DNA of 64,000 bases from Pseudomonas sp. BN417 (GCF_029871205.1 NZ_SSOJ01000163.1:62604-126603), one strand, 5' to 3'. Positions 25,075 through 34,644 are shown, counted from the first letter of the stretch. Numbers and translations are program-made. Notes: generated by a model from the letters alone, not told the origin.

Positions 25075-25575
25075 ATGAAATTCGGAAAACACCTTGCTGC
25101 AACCCTGCTCACCCTTGCTTCCTTTGGCGCCGTTGCGGATGACAGAGGGCTTTATGTGGGTGCCGGTGTGACCCACGTGGAAACGGATGAACACAGCCTC
25201 GGCGACAGCGATAACAGCTACAAGGCCTACGCGGGTTACCGCTTCAATCCATACCTGGCAATCGAAGGCGCAGTGGTCGACCTGGGCGAGTTCGAAGGCG
25301 ATGGGCAACGCTTCGACGGCAAATCCGTCCAGGCCGCGGTGCACCTCGGTGTCCCGATCGGCGACCGGATCCGCCTGTTCGCCAGTGGCGGCGTCCATGC
25401 CTGGGATGCCGAAGGAGATTCCGCCGGGGATGACAATGACATGGACCTCACCTACGGTGCCGGCGTCGAACTCGACCTGTTCAGGAACATCGGCGTACGT
25501 GTGGAGCAGGAGGTCCTGAAGGTGGGTGATATCGACCTGGACCAGACCAGCGCCTCCGTCTACTTCATTTTCTGA
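25075..25575 (+). CDS. Small outer-membrane beta-barrel protein
   Basis: A 166-residue protein with signal peptide (cleavage about AVADD) and a mature part made of alternating strands: GLYVGAGVTHVE, YKAYAGYRFNPYLAIEGAV, VQAAVHLGVPI, RIRLFASGGVHAW and a final ASVYFIF ending in phenylalanine, the outer-membrane insertion signal. Size and pattern fit the eight-stranded OmpA/OprF-N-terminal-like or OmpW-like barrels. It follows the DUF3313-like lipoprotein closely and probably shares its transcript under the divergent ToxR-like regulator. Confidence 0.82.
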   Translation: MKFGKHLAATLLTLASFGAVADDRGLYVGAGVTHVETDEHSLGDSDNSYKAYAGYRFNPYLAIEGAVVDLGEFEGDGQRFDGKSVQAAVHLGVPIGDRIRLFASGGVHAWDAEGDSAGDDNDMDLTYGAGVELDLFRNIGVRVEQEVLKVGDIDLDQTSASVYFIF

Positions 25576-25939
25576 TTCGATCCACGGCGGCTCCTGCACT
25601 CGCAGCGAGCCGCTTCCCTCCGCCACCGGCCGCCCAGCGCCGGGTCGGCCCCTCCCCCGCCAGCCTCCGCCTGGGCCATCCTGTCGGCCGGCAAGCCTTT
25701 CCTGCTGCCGCTCCTCGGCCAGTGCGCAGGATGCGCCGCTCCGCGATCCGGTCGAAATCGTCGGTCTGTGCAACCGGTACATCCAGCGCCAAGGATTGCA
25801 GGTAATCAGCGGGCGCCCTGTCGGGCCTTGCATCGGCGCAAGCGGGAATCATGGCCAGGGCGAAAAGGGAAAGCGCGGCAACCCGGACGGGAGCGCGCAG
25901 GGACGGGCGAAGCGGAAAACGTACCACGGGTATCTCCAT
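25565..25939 (-). CDS. Uncertain small exported protein
   Basis: A possible 124-residue product with a basic start, a hydrophobic stretch (VAALSLFALAMIPACADA) resembling a signal peptide, then an acidic segment. The last third is rich in Arg, Gly and Ala and looks like non-coding translation. The 3' end overlaps the barrel gene by 11 bases. No family is recognised. It may be a real but mutated gene or chance. Confidence 0.3.
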   Translation of the reverse strand: MEIPVVRFPLRPSLRAPVRVAALSLFALAMIPACADARPDRAPADYLQSLALDVPVAQTDDFDRIAERRILRTGRGAAAGKACRPTGWPRRRLAGEGPTRRWAAGGGGKRLAASAGAAVDRIRK

Positions 25940-26089
25940 CGGCAACTTGAACTCATCGTCAATTCGGGGCGCCACGCCATGAAGCCCCGAGTAGGTTGGT
26001 GTTGAGCGAAGCGAAGCCCAACAAGGCGGCGCGTGCGTGGCCCAAACCGCCCGCCTCTCCCATACGGGTTCCGACAGCGGTGGTATTGG

Positions 26090-26410
26090 CTAACGGCTGC
26101 AGGATCCCCGTTCGACTAGGGCAGAGGTGATATCGGAGCCATCGTGTTGAATCGCGGACCAGATGATCACCCCGCTCTGCCCCTCGGCAACACTTCCGCT
26201 GGCATTGACGGTAGAGCTCAGGCCCTGCGCATTGGTCACCGACAGTACGTAGTCGCATTGGTAATACTCGTCCCCGTCGCCATCGGCCGCGCAAACCAGA
26301 CTCCAGGTATTGCCAAGCTTGTTCGGCCCCACGCATTCAGCTGCCGCAAATGCGCCAGTTCCCCACAAGCTGACCGCAGCCACCGCGATAACAGAATTCA
26401 GGTAGTGCAT
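26090..26410 (-). CDS. Small secreted protein with four cysteines
   Basis: A 106-residue product with a clear signal peptide (MHYLNSVIAVAAVSLWG, cleavage near AFAAA). The mature part of about 82 residues has four cysteines (AECVG, SLVCAAD, YYQCDY, RGSCSR), enough for two disulphides. GAGGT lies about six bases before the ATG. No family is recognised. The region upstream on this strand (26411-26597) shows no gene. Confidence 0.6.
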   Translation of the reverse strand: MHYLNSVIAVAAVSLWGTGAFAAAECVGPNKLGNTWSLVCAADGDGDEYYQCDYVLSVTNAQGLSSTVNASGSVAEGQSGVIIWSAIQHDGSDITSALVERGSCSR

Positions 26411-26597
26411 AGCGGAACCTCATTCCCAACCCAGTGCGGCCCTGGACATTCGCGACCCACCAGAAGTTACGAGCGCGACGATCATCGACCTTCGACTTGC
26501 GCAGGGTCCACCGACGCCTCGCCCAGCGCGAACGCTGTCGCGACGCCAACAGATTGCAACAGCCCCGTCCTTCTTGCTGATCGCCAAGTTCGGCCAA

Positions 26598-27053
26598 TCA
26601 GTTCTGCGGTACGACCCGGGCCTCGTTGCCGGAGCCCTCGACATACACCGCCATGCCCTGCTTGAGCGCCGGGTTGATGGGCTGGGTCACCGAGACCAAT
26701 ACACCGTTCTTCACGCGCACAATGACCTGCTGGGCTTCCTGCGGTTGGTCATAGTGCTTCTTCTCGGCATAGTTGCCACCGGCCGCTCCGGCGAGGGCAC
26801 CGGCGACCATGGCGACATCCCGGCCCGTGCCCTGGCCGATCAGGCTACCCAGGCCGACACCAGCCAACCCACCGAGGATGGCGCCGACTCCGCTGTCATG
26901 GTTGGTCTGCATCTGCGTCGGCACGATCTGCTCGATCCGCCCGCTGCGAATCTCCATTTCACCGGGCCCACCACTCCCGGCATCGACCGCTGCGCAGGCG
27001 GAAAGCAGCAGGCTGAACAGCAAGGTTGCAATCCTGGAAACCATTACGTTCAT
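26598..27053 (-). CDS. SlyB-like outer membrane lipoprotein (glycine zipper)
   Basis: A 151-residue lipoprotein with lipobox LSAC. The centre is a glycine-zipper double helix (GVGAILGGLAGVGLGSLIG, then VAMVAGALAGAAGGNYAEKK), followed by a C-terminal domain VIVRVKNGVLVSVTQ. This is the SlyB/PcpB layout. Such proteins stabilise the outer membrane and are often induced by low Mg. GAGGT seven bases before the ATG at 27053 decides the start. It follows the HAD hydrolase gene on the same strand by 36 bases. Confidence 0.83.
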   Translation of the reverse strand: MNVMVSRIATLLFSLLLSACAAVDAGSGGPGEMEIRSGRIEQIVPTQMQTNHDSGVGAILGGLAGVGLGSLIGQGTGRDVAMVAGALAGAAGGNYAEKKHYDQPQEAQQVIVRVKNGVLVSVTQPINPALKQGMAVYVEGSGNEARVVPQN

Positions 27054-27089
27054 CGTGATCACCTCATTAGTCAGAACGGTCGCGCCTGG

Positions 27090-28103
27090 TCACTGCTTCG
27101 CCACCTCGGCGTCGAAGGGGTAGACCTTGCGCCAGTCCTTCGCCATGTCCACCACTGTCCAGCCCTTGGCCTTGGCCTCATCCAGCGCCTTGTCCAGCTT
27201 GCCGATCCTGGACTGCCGGTCGTAGGCCCACTCGCGCAACGGGTCGGTGTGGTGCACCAGTCCCATGAAGCGCTTGCCGCTGCCGGCGGCGGTCCACTGC
27301 AGCATCTGCTGGTCGCCATCGGAATTGCCGAAGGCCAGGATCGGGCGGCGGCCGATGACGGCGTCGATGCTTTCCGGCTTGCCCGGACCGTCGTCGTTGT
27401 GGGCCAGCTTGGGAGTGCGCATGATCAGCGGCTTGCCGTCGTTGTACTGGTATTGGCCGGTGAAGGTGGTGCCTATCACCTGCTCCGGCGGGATGCCGTA
27501 AACCTCGTCGGTCCAGGCGCGCATGAATGCCACCTCGCCGCCGGAGACTATGTAGGTCTTGAAGCCGTTGGCGCGCAGGTAGTCGAGCAGTTCCAGCATC
27601 GGCTGGTAGACCATCTCGGTGTAGGGCTTCTGGCTTTTCGGGTGCTTCGCTTTGGCCAGCCAGGCGCGGACATTGGCGGTGAAGGCCTCGGTGCTGACAC
27701 CGGTATGGGTGGCGCCGATGATCTTCATCAGCCCTTCCATGCCACTTTCGGCCAGGGTTTTCTGGTCGCCCTCCAGCACCGCCTTGAACGGCTGCTGGGT
27801 CTTCCATTCAGGGTGCTGCGGGGCCAGGCGCTCGACCTCGGCAAGGGCGAACAGCACCTGGAAGTACATGGGCTGTTCACTCCACAGCGTGCCGTCGTTA
27901 TCGAACACCGCAATGCGTTCGGCTGGCGCGACGAAGTCCTTGGATCCCTCGGCGGTGACCGCCTCGACGAACTCGATTATGGCCTTCCTGGGAGGGCTGT
28001 CCTGCCAGGATGGCAAGGGTTCGGCGGCCTGCAGCAGTAGCGGCCAGAGCAGGAGGAGGAAGATCCAGCGGGCAGTCAGGTGGGGCAAGGAGACGCGGTT
28101 CAT
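27090..28103 (-). CDS. Exported HAD-superfamily phosphatase-like protein
   Basis: A 337-residue HAD protein with an N-terminal signal (WIFLLLLWPLLLQAA), so it acts in the periplasm. Motif I is VFDNDGTLW (catalytic Asp-x-Asp), motif II is the serine of YIVSGGE, and motif IV is LAFGNSDGD. The layout is that of phosphoserine-phosphatase-like HADs. GGAGG precedes the ATG. It lies 19 bases behind the FadL gene, so FadL, this enzyme and SlyB may be co-transcribed. Substrate unknown. Confidence 0.82.
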   Translation of the reverse strand: MNRVSLPHLTARWIFLLLLWPLLLQAAEPLPSWQDSPPRKAIIEFVEAVTAEGSKDFVAPAERIAVFDNDGTLWSEQPMYFQVLFALAEVERLAPQHPEWKTQQPFKAVLEGDQKTLAESGMEGLMKIIGATHTGVSTEAFTANVRAWLAKAKHPKSQKPYTEMVYQPMLELLDYLRANGFKTYIVSGGEVAFMRAWTDEVYGIPPEQVIGTTFTGQYQYNDGKPLIMRTPKLAHNDDGPGKPESIDAVIGRRPILAFGNSDGDQQMLQWTAAGSGKRFMGLVHHTDPLREWAYDRQSRIGKLDKALDEAKAKGWTVVDMAKDWRKVYPFDAEVAKQ

Positions 28104-28122
28104 GTGCTTCCCTCCGCCGCTG

Positions 28123-29400
28123 TCAGAAGCGCCAGGTCATGTTGCCGGTGAAGGCCTGGAGCCAGGCATTGTCGAACTCTCCCGACGTGCGCTCGCCAGA
28201 CAGGGTCTTGGTCTGGTCGATCGGCATGTCGCCGAGCCAGATGAAGACCCAGCTGAAATTGACGTCGGTGTCCTTGTCCAGTGCCCAGGTCGCACCGGTC
28301 GCCAGGCGCCAGGACTCGCCCATCGGCACGGTAAAGGTCCGGTCGGAATCGGAAACCGCCGCGCTGTCATAGGCGACACCGACATTCCACAGCAGCGCCG
28401 GCGTTGCCTGGTACTGCGCGCCCAGGGACAGGTGGTAAGTGTCCTTGTAGTTGGCGTCGACAGCGCGTGCTGTAGCGCGGTCCCGCGCCGTCTCCACCTC
28501 CACGGCGATGTCACCGAACTCCGACCAGTCCTGCCAATTGACCGAAGCCAGCAGTGCCCATTGCGCGTCCAGCTGCTGGTACAGGCTGAGGGTGAGGGTT
28601 TGTGGGATCTGTGTGTCGAGTTCGAGGTTCGTGCCATCCAGGGGATCCAGGAGCGGCCCCGTCCCGTCGACGTCCAGGCGGTCTTCGAAATCCAGGTCGA
28701 TTTCGCTTGTATAGGCCAGGCCGATCCGCGTGCCGGGCCGCGGCGCGTAGATCACCCCCAGGTTGGCGCCGTAGCCCCAGGTGTTGTCCGCGTACTTGAA
28801 CTGGCCGTCGCTGCGGTCCAGCAGGCCGAAAGGCGCGCGGTTGATCGCTGCCTCGGTCTCCAGCATGCCGAACATGGCCTTGAGGCCGAGGCCGACCGAC
28901 CACTGGTCGTTGAAGCGATAGGCCACGCTGGGCACCAGCGACAGGCCGGCGATGCTGGCGTCCTGGACGAAATAGCGCCCGGACCAGTCGTCATCGTAGT
29001 TTTCCGCCAGGCCGAAATCGCCGTAGGAACCGAAACCGACGCTCCATTGCTCATCCAGCCGGTGGCTGATGAAGAAACTGGCGCCCGGCGTCGGGTCGAG
29101 GATGTTGCCACTGCCGGTGCCCGGAGTGTTGGTTGCCACATCGCGATGGAAGGTCAGGTCGCCGAACAGCACTTGCGCGCCGGCGGTGATCTGGGTGCCG
29201 TCCAGATAGCTCAAGCCGGCAGGGTTGCTGGCGATGGTCGAGGGTCCTTGCGCCCGGGCGGCAGCGCCGGCATTGGCCAGGCCGGCGTTGTCCGTGGCGA
29301 TTTCGTAGAGCATCAGGCCGCCCGCCAGACTTTCCTGGCTGCAGAAGAGCGCCAATAGGGTCAACTTGGCCATCGACAGCGTACGCATATTCGGCTGCAT
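28123..29400 (-). CDS. OmpP1/FadL-family outer membrane transporter
   Basis: A 425-residue barrel of the FadL family, which moves hydrophobic compounds across the outer membrane. The mature N-terminus GGLMLYEIATDNAGLANAG and the SNPAGLSYLDG motif form the hatch signature, and the last strand ends TWRF. The signal peptide begins at the ATG at 29400, preceded by AGGGGGC. It is flanked by an exported sulfatase upstream and an exported HAD phosphatase downstream, which suggests uptake of a hydrophobic compound freed from a sulfate or phosphate ester. Confidence 0.87.
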   Translation of the reverse strand: MQPNMRTLSMAKLTLLALFCSQESLAGGLMLYEIATDNAGLANAGAAARAQGPSTIASNPAGLSYLDGTQITAGAQVLFGDLTFHRDVATNTPGTGSGNILDPTPGASFFISHRLDEQWSVGFGSYGDFGLAENYDDDWSGRYFVQDASIAGLSLVPSVAYRFNDQWSVGLGLKAMFGMLETEAAINRAPFGLLDRSDGQFKYADNTWGYGANLGVIYAPRPGTRIGLAYTSEIDLDFEDRLDVDGTGPLLDPLDGTNLELDTQIPQTLTLSLYQQLDAQWALLASVNWQDWSEFGDIAVEVETARDRATARAVDANYKDTYHLSLGAQYQATPALLWNVGVAYDSAAVSDSDRTFTVPMGESWRLATGATWALDKDTDVNFSWVFIWLGDMPIDQTKTLSGERTSGEFDNAWLQAFTGNMTWRF

Positions 29401-29503
29401 CTTTGCCCCCTGCTAGGGATGAACCATCCTCTGAAGCCGGTAATTAGAGGCACCAGCTCGCGATCCCATCTTTTCCATGTGGTGCCTGGCGCAATGCTTC
29501 CAT

Positions 29504-29524
29504 GGCAGCCCCGGCGGGGCTGCC
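29504..29524. terminator. Hairpin after the sulfatase gene
   Basis: A perfect 9-bp stem GGCAGCCCC/GGGGCTGCC with a 3-base loop lies just beyond the sulfatase stop. No T-run follows on the minus strand, so it may only stabilise or partly terminate the message before FadL. Confidence 0.45.
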
Positions 29525-29535
29525 ACAGAGCAACG

Positions 29536-31191
29536 CTAATTACCGGTCGGCAATTGCAGGTGGATACCTTCTTTCTTCAGGTCCTCCCGTATCCACTGGA
29601 ACTTCTGATACTTGGACAGTTCGAGGGGGCCGTCGTAGGTCATGCTCTGCATTTTGCGCGGCGGGTATTCGATGTAGGTTTTCATCAGCTTGTTGATCGC
29701 CGCACTGATAGGCACTACCGACCAGGTGTGCTCGGTGAAGTTGTTCATGAAGATGTCGTAGCGCTCCTGCGGGTCCTGCAGCAGGTCGAAGACCTGGGGG
29801 ATGGTCGCTACGTACTTGGCCTCACCCTTCCAACCAAGGTTGCTGTCCACGGCCAGGCCACCGGTCTGGGCACCATTGTCGCCACGCAGGTTGAATACTG
29901 CCTTGAAATGGCCAACTCGGGCGGCACCGGGCGACAGCTCGTTCTCGGTAAAGTAGAACCACTCCTTGCGCGGGGACTCGCCAGTCCCGAGCAGCACCGG
30001 GGTCATGTTGTAACTGTCGAAAATGATCGGCTGACCATCGCGGTCCTTTTCCGGTAGCTTCACACCAGCCACTGCGGCGAAGGTCGCCATCAGGTCCAGG
30101 CCACCGATGATTTCGTGGTTTTTCGTGCCAGGCTTGATCTGGCCAGGCCAGCTCATGATTGCCGGTACACGGTTTCCGCCCTCTCGCACCGTGCCCTTGG
30201 TGCCCCGAAATGGCGTGTAGCCAGCATCCGGATAGACATCCTGCCAGGCGCCGTTATCGGTGGTGTAGACGACCAGGGTGTTCTTATCCAGGCCAAGGGC
30301 CCTGAGCTTGTCCATGATGCGGCCGATGCGCGTGTCGAGTTCGACAATGGAGTCCGCGTACTTGGACTTGGAAATCGACTTGTGCTTGAACTCGGGCGCC
30401 GGCATGTTCGGCTGGTGCACTTTCATGAAGTTGACGTTGATGAAAAACGGCTTATCCGACTTGGCCGCCGTATCGAGGAATTCCAGCGCGGCTTTCTCGA
30501 CATAGCTGTCGAAGAATGGAATACCGATAACTCCCGGTTTGCCATCGACGACCGGCGTATCGACGTACTGGCCGTTGACCTTGAATTCTTCGACCGCCTT
30601 TTCACCCGCCTTGCCGGATAGTGCACCCCTGGTCACCTTGACGAACATCTCGCGGGTCTCCGCGTCCATGTCCGGGAACCAATCGGGGTCGGCATAGGTG
30701 TACGCATTCAAGTGATAAAGGCCGACGTATTTCATCACGTCATACCCTTGGGCATTGGGCAGTGCGTAGTCCGCCTCGCCCAAGTGCCACTTGCCGGTGA
30801 AGTAGGTCTCGTAGCCACCGGTCTTGAGTACTGACGCCAAAGTCCATTCGGCGGCTGGCAGACCACCGCCCTGTCCTTGGAAGGCCACTGTCGTCATCCC
30901 GCTGCGGTTTGGGATGCGGCCGGTCTGCATGGCAGCGCGGCCAGGGGTGCAACTGGGTTGCGCGTAGAACGAATAGAAAGTTTTACCTTCAGCGGCCAAC
31001 CGGTCGATGCTCGGAGTCGGCATCCCTCGGCCTTCCCCTCCCCCATAGGGCCCCAGGTCGCCGTAGCCGGTATCGTCGGAGACGATAAAAAGAATATTGG
31101 GTTTTTCCGTCTGGGCTTGGGCAAGACCGGACAAGGTCATGATCACGGCTAGCGCGATTGGAAATTTCAAGCGAACTGATGGGGTTTTCAT
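29536..31191 (-). CDS. Periplasmic sulfatase (arylsulfatase family, formylglycine type)
   Basis: A 551-residue exported sulfatase with a signal peptide ending near AQAQT. The metal-binding ILFIVSDDTGYGDLG and the active-site sequence PSCTPGRAAMQTGR are present; the cysteine of C-T-P-G-R is the one converted to formylglycine. The GKWHLGE motif and a further Asp-Asn pair (YTTDNGAW) complete the site. AAGGA eight bases before the ATG at 31191 decides the start. It releases sulfate from sulfate esters, probably for sulfur supply. No maturase gene is visible in the window. The 270-base spacer 31192-31461 shows nothing clear. Confidence 0.9.
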   Translation of the reverse strand: MKTPSVRLKFPIALAVIMTLSGLAQAQTEKPNILFIVSDDTGYGDLGPYGGGEGRGMPTPSIDRLAAEGKTFYSFYAQPSCTPGRAAMQTGRIPNRSGMTTVAFQGQGGGLPAAEWTLASVLKTGGYETYFTGKWHLGEADYALPNAQGYDVMKYVGLYHLNAYTYADPDWFPDMDAETREMFVKVTRGALSGKAGEKAVEEFKVNGQYVDTPVVDGKPGVIGIPFFDSYVEKAALEFLDTAAKSDKPFFINVNFMKVHQPNMPAPEFKHKSISKSKYADSIVELDTRIGRIMDKLRALGLDKNTLVVYTTDNGAWQDVYPDAGYTPFRGTKGTVREGGNRVPAIMSWPGQIKPGTKNHEIIGGLDLMATFAAVAGVKLPEKDRDGQPIIFDSYNMTPVLLGTGESPRKEWFYFTENELSPGAARVGHFKAVFNLRGDNGAQTGGLAVDSNLGWKGEAKYVATIPQVFDLLQDPQERYDIFMNNFTEHTWSVVPISAAINKLMKTYIEYPPRKMQSMTYDGPLELSKYQKFQWIREDLKKEGIHLQLPTGN

Positions 31192-31461
31192 GCCAGGTAT
31201 CCTTTCGCAGGTGTTGCTCGATGCTGTTTGCAGCCCAGGTGATGAGCGCACACCAACTACGAACTTCAGTGCTTTACCACCGAGCGGATAGCCTAGGTAC
31301 TGCGTACTGAATCACTTCCCCCAAATAAGATGACCATGCACTGGTTAAGGCCAGGAGGGAGTCTAGTGCGACTTTTTCTATCGCGCGTGCAATAGGTGGT
31401 TTTTTCACCAAAGAATTTGCGAGCTGGGAACTGTTCGTTCCCAGGGGAGCCCCAGAATGGA

Positions 31462-33363
31462 TCAGATCTCGACCTGGGTGCCCAGTTCGATCACGCGGTT
31501 CACCGGCAACTGGAAGTAACGTAGGCTGCTGTTGGCGTTCTTGTGCAGGAAGGCGAACAACCCTTCGCGCCAGAGCGACATGCCGAGGCCTTTGGTGGGT
31601 ATCACCGTTTCGCGGCTGAGGAAGTAGGTGGTGCGCATTGGCGCGAAGTCCAGGCCCTCGACGCGGCACTGCTGGAGCGCGCCCGGCACGTTGGGTTCTT
31701 CCATGAAACCGAAGTGGAGCAGCACTCGGTAGAAGCCGTCACCGTACGGCAGGACTTCGAAACGCTGCTCATCCTCTATGCGCGGGGTGTCCCGGGTCAC
31801 CACCGTCAGCAGCACGACCTGCTCATGCAGCACCTGGTTGTGCAGCATGTTGTGCAGCAGCGCATGGGGGACGGCGTCGGGGCTGGCGCTGAGGAATATC
31901 GCCGTGCCCCCGACGCGATGCGGCGGCTGGATCCGGATACTGTCGAGAAATCCCCGAAGCGGCAGCGCCGTCTCGTCCAGGCGCTCGATCAGGATTTGCT
32001 TGCCGCTCTTCCAGGTCGTCATCAGCAGGAAGAGGATCACCCCCGCGACCACCGGGAAGGCGCCACCCTGGAAAATCTTGGGCACGTTGGCGCCGAAGAA
32101 CAGCCCATCCACGACCAGGAACCCCAGTAGCAGCGGCACCGCCAGCCAGCGTGGCGCGCGCCACAACAGCAGCATCACGGCCGAGACCAGCAGCGTGTCG
32201 ATCAGCATGGTCGTGGTGACGGCCACGCCATAGGCCGCGGCCAGCGCGCCGGACGAACCGAAGCCGATCACCAGCAGCACGACGCAGGTCATCAACGCCC
32301 AGTTCACCACGCCGATGTAGATCTGGCCCTGTGCGGCGCTGGATGTGTGCTGCACCTGCATCCGCGGGATGTAGCCCAGCTGAATGGCTTGCTGGCTCAA
32401 GGAGAATGCGCCGGAGATCACCGCCTGGGAGGCGATGATCGTGGCCAGCGTCGCCAGCCCGATCATCGGCAGCAGCGCCCATTCCGGGGCCAACAGGTAG
32501 AAGGGGTTGCGGGCGGCGGCCGGATTCGACAGCAACAAGGCGCCCTGACCGAAATAGTTCAGCACCAGCCCGGGGAGGACCAGGCTGAACCAGGCCCTGG
32601 CAATGGGCTTGCGGCCAAAATGTCCCATGTCGGCATACAGGGCTTCCGCCCCGGTCAGGGCCAGCACCACGGCGCCGAGGATGGTCACCCCGATGCCCGG
32701 GTGGGCAACGAAGAAGTTGAAGGCCCACCACGGATTGACGGCCTGCAGCACCTCGGGCCGCTGCGAGATGCCATGGATGCCGAGCACGCCCAGCACCACG
32801 AACCACAGCACCATCACCGGTCCGAAGAGGATGCCGATCCGCGCCGTTCCGTGCTTCTGGATCAGGAACAGGCCGATCAGCAGCACCACGGTGATCGGCA
32901 CGACCCAATGGCCCACACCAGGCAGGGCGACGTCCAGACCTTCGACTGCCGACAGCACGGAGATTGCCGGGGTGATCATGCTGTCGCCGTAGAACAGCGC
33001 CGTACCGAACAACCCCAGCAGGACCAGCAGCGCGCTGAGCCTGGGATAAGCGGCGGTGGCGCGGCGTGCCAACGCGGTCAGCGCCATGACGCCGCCCTCG
33101 CCGCCGTTGTCGGCACGCAGCATGAACAACACATATTTCAGCGACACGACCCAGAGCAGGGACCAGAGGACCAGCGACAGGACCCCGAGCACGCCCGGCG
33201 CGTTGACTTCCACGCCATAGTGACCGGCGAAGACTTCCTTGAGGGTGTAAAGCGGGCTGGTGCCGATATCGCCATAGACCACGCCGGTGGCGGCGACGAG
33301 CAAGCCAATGGATGACGAGTGGGCAGGAGAATGGGCCATCGGCTCCAGGACCTTCGAGCTCAT
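31462..33363 (-). CDS. kup: Kup potassium uptake protein
   Basis: A 633-residue inner-membrane K+ importer (KUP/HAK/KT family). It has the first-helix motif [35 protein letters not shown], about 12 membrane helices in the first 440 residues, and a cytoplasmic C-terminal domain with [11 protein letters not shown] and the final [15 protein letters not shown] lies seven bases before the ATG at 33363. Transport is probably coupled to protons. Full-length and intact; single-gene unit. Confidence 0.95.
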   Translation of the reverse strand: MSSKVLEPMAHSPAHSSSIGLLVAATGVVYGDIGTSPLYTLKEVFAGHYGVEVNAPGVLGVLSLVLWSLLWVVSLKYVLFMLRADNGGEGGVMALTALARRATAAYPRLSALLVLLGLFGTALFYGDSMITPAISVLSAVEGLDVALPGVGHWVVPITVVLLIGLFLIQKHGTARIGILFGPVMVLWFVVLGVLGIHGISQRPEVLQAVNPWWAFNFFVAHPGIGVTILGAVVLALTGAEALYADMGHFGRKPIARAWFSLVLPGLVLNYFGQGALLLSNPAAARNPFYLLAPEWALLPMIGLATLATIIASQAVISGAFSLSQQAIQLGYIPRMQVQHTSSAAQGQIYIGVVNWALMTCVVLLVIGFGSSGALAAAYGVAVTTTMLIDTLLVSAVMLLLWRAPRWLAVPLLLGFLVVDGLFFGANVPKIFQGGAFPVVAGVILFLLMTTWKSGKQILIERLDETALPLRGFLDSIRIQPPHRVGGTAIFLSASPDAVPHALLHNMLHNQVLHEQVVLLTVVTRDTPRIEDEQRFEVLPYGDGFYRVLLHFGFMEEPNVPGALQQCRVEGLDFAPMRTTYFLSRETVIPTKGLGMSLWREGLFAFLHKNANSSLRYFQLPVNRVIELGTQVEI

Positions 33364-33670
33364 CGATCAACTCCGGGGGAAATATTGGCGGCAAAGCGGG
33401 TGGAAGGTTGATGGCATCGAGGTCGGTCGCCGAGCTGAAGCGGAGGTGCGGGAAACTCGGATAGGCAGCCCGACCTGCCATGAGAGGGCGTCAAGTATCC
33501 TGTGCAATTGGCGTTCCCGGCGTAAAAAAAGCGTAAAAAATTCGCTTGCAGCTGGCCCTTCAACGGCTCTCGATCAACGGTCGTTAGTTGCAGATGGAAG
33601 CAACTTGTCAGCCGAAAACCTCCTTGTTAGGTTTTTTCTGTAGTCGGTCGAAAGATGTGGGAGGCGTGCC
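33364..33670. other. Intergenic region upstream of kup; weak plus-strand terminator-like hairpin
   Basis: These 307 bases must hold the kup promoter on the minus strand. Near 33525-33545 the unit GCGTAAAAAA occurs twice in tandem. At 33615-33637 AAAACCT/AGGTTTT with a 7-base loop and a T-run resembles a weak plus-strand terminator just before the small ORF at 33671, although no plus-strand gene precedes it. Confidence 0.35.
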
Positions 33671-33802
33671 ATGAGCGTGAATACCTTAGGCCTGATCATA
33701 GTCGGTTGCGCTTTCATCGGCTGCATCGGAATGGCCCTGTGGGTCAACCGGCCAGCCATCAAACTATGGTGCGACAGGCATCACCTGCACTTCAGGCACT
33801 AG
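33671..33802 (+). CDS. 43-residue single-pass membrane miniprotein
   Basis: ATG at 33671 is preceded six bases earlier by GGGAGG, an excellent ribosome site. The product has one hydrophobic helix (LGLIIVGCAFIGCIGMALWV) and a basic, histidine-rich tail (IKLWCDRHHLHFRH) with three cysteines in all. No family is recognised. The strong site, the clean helix and the tail suggest a real small inner-membrane protein. Confidence 0.6.
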   Translation: MSVNTLGLIIVGCAFIGCIGMALWVNRPAIKLWCDRHHLHFRH

Positions 33803-33823
33803 TGCCCGGCTTGAGGGGCTTAT

Positions 33824-33886
33824 GTAGGAGCGAGCTTGCTCGCGAAAGGTCGCGCTCGGGCTGTTCGCGAGCAAGCTCGCTCCTAC
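33824..33886. repeat. Pseudomonas REP hairpin (inverted pair)
   Basis: Two perfect 23-base inverted arms (beginning GTAGGAGCGAGCTTGCTCGC) flank a 17-base loop. This is the well-known GAGCGAGCTTGCTCGC-type repetitive extragenic palindrome of Pseudomonas. It lies between the 43-residue ORF and the decayed AraC gene, downstream of both. Confidence 0.9.
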
Positions 33887-33934
33887 GGTCTAGAGTTGAG
33901 CCCTGCACGGGCGTCATGTTTCGAACGCGGATCC

Positions 33935-34644
33935 TTACCCAGGCGAATTCATCCGTTGCGCCAGCAACTGGCGCCGCCGGGCTCCGGGCGTCATCGCGAA
34001 CCAGCGTCGGCAGGCGCGGTTGAACACGCTCTGCTCGCTGTAGCCGAGCATGCCGGCGATCTGCGCCATGGGGATGTCGCGCTCGGCCAGGTAGAAATCG
34101 GCACGATCGCGGCGAATGCCTTCCACCAGGTCGTCGAACCGCCAGCCCAGTTCGGCGAGCCGGCGCTGCAGCGCCCGTTCGTGCAGACCTATCTGCTCGG
34201 CGATCAGTGGCAGGCGGCATTGCTGGGTCGGCAGCATGCGCAACACCAGGCGCTGGACCTGGTCCACCAGGTCGGACGAGCTCTGTAGATTGAAATGGCT
34301 GAGGTACTGCACCAGGGCTCGCTGCAGTCCAGATCGAGCTGGACCCCGGAGCTGTGGTAGCTGATGAAGCGGACGATCTCCGCCAGCGCGTGCCCGGCGG
34401 TCACCGCATTGCGGGCGATCACGGCGATCGGGCCGAGCACATTCAGGTTCTGCTACTCGGCCATGCGCAGGCCGAAGTCGGCGCAGTCCAGCTCCTGGGC
34501 CGCGTATTCCAGCAGCCCGACCAGGGAGCGCAGCGGCACCCTGGCGTCCTCGTCGTCGAGCAGTTCCGGGCGGACGCGAAAGCGCTCCAGGAACGGGACA
34601 GGGTCGCGCCCGAGCTTGCCGACCAGCTCGCGGAAGCCGGCGAT
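33935..34644 (-). pseudogene. Decayed AraC-family regulator (OruR-like), fused to DUF1302 fragment
   Basis: Pieces of an AraC regulator of the arabinose-binding-domain type appear in two frames. GFRELVGKLGRDP, PLRSLVGLLEYAAQELDCAD and FGLRMAE are in the frame of the upstream porin-like gene. A TAG at 34453-34455 interrupts it, then NLNVLGPIAVIARNAVTAGHA continues in the same frame. Near 34330 a frameshift moves the reading to the frame holding SSDLVDQVQRLVLRMLP and the C-terminal HTH (IAGMLGYSEQSVFNRACRRW). With a missing start, one nonsense codon and one frameshift it cannot be functional. Confidence 0.85.

Noticed and set aside
31823..33481. 552-codon minus-strand frame overlapping kup in another frame
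   Set aside because: Arg/Gly/His-rich shadow translation of kup without motifs.
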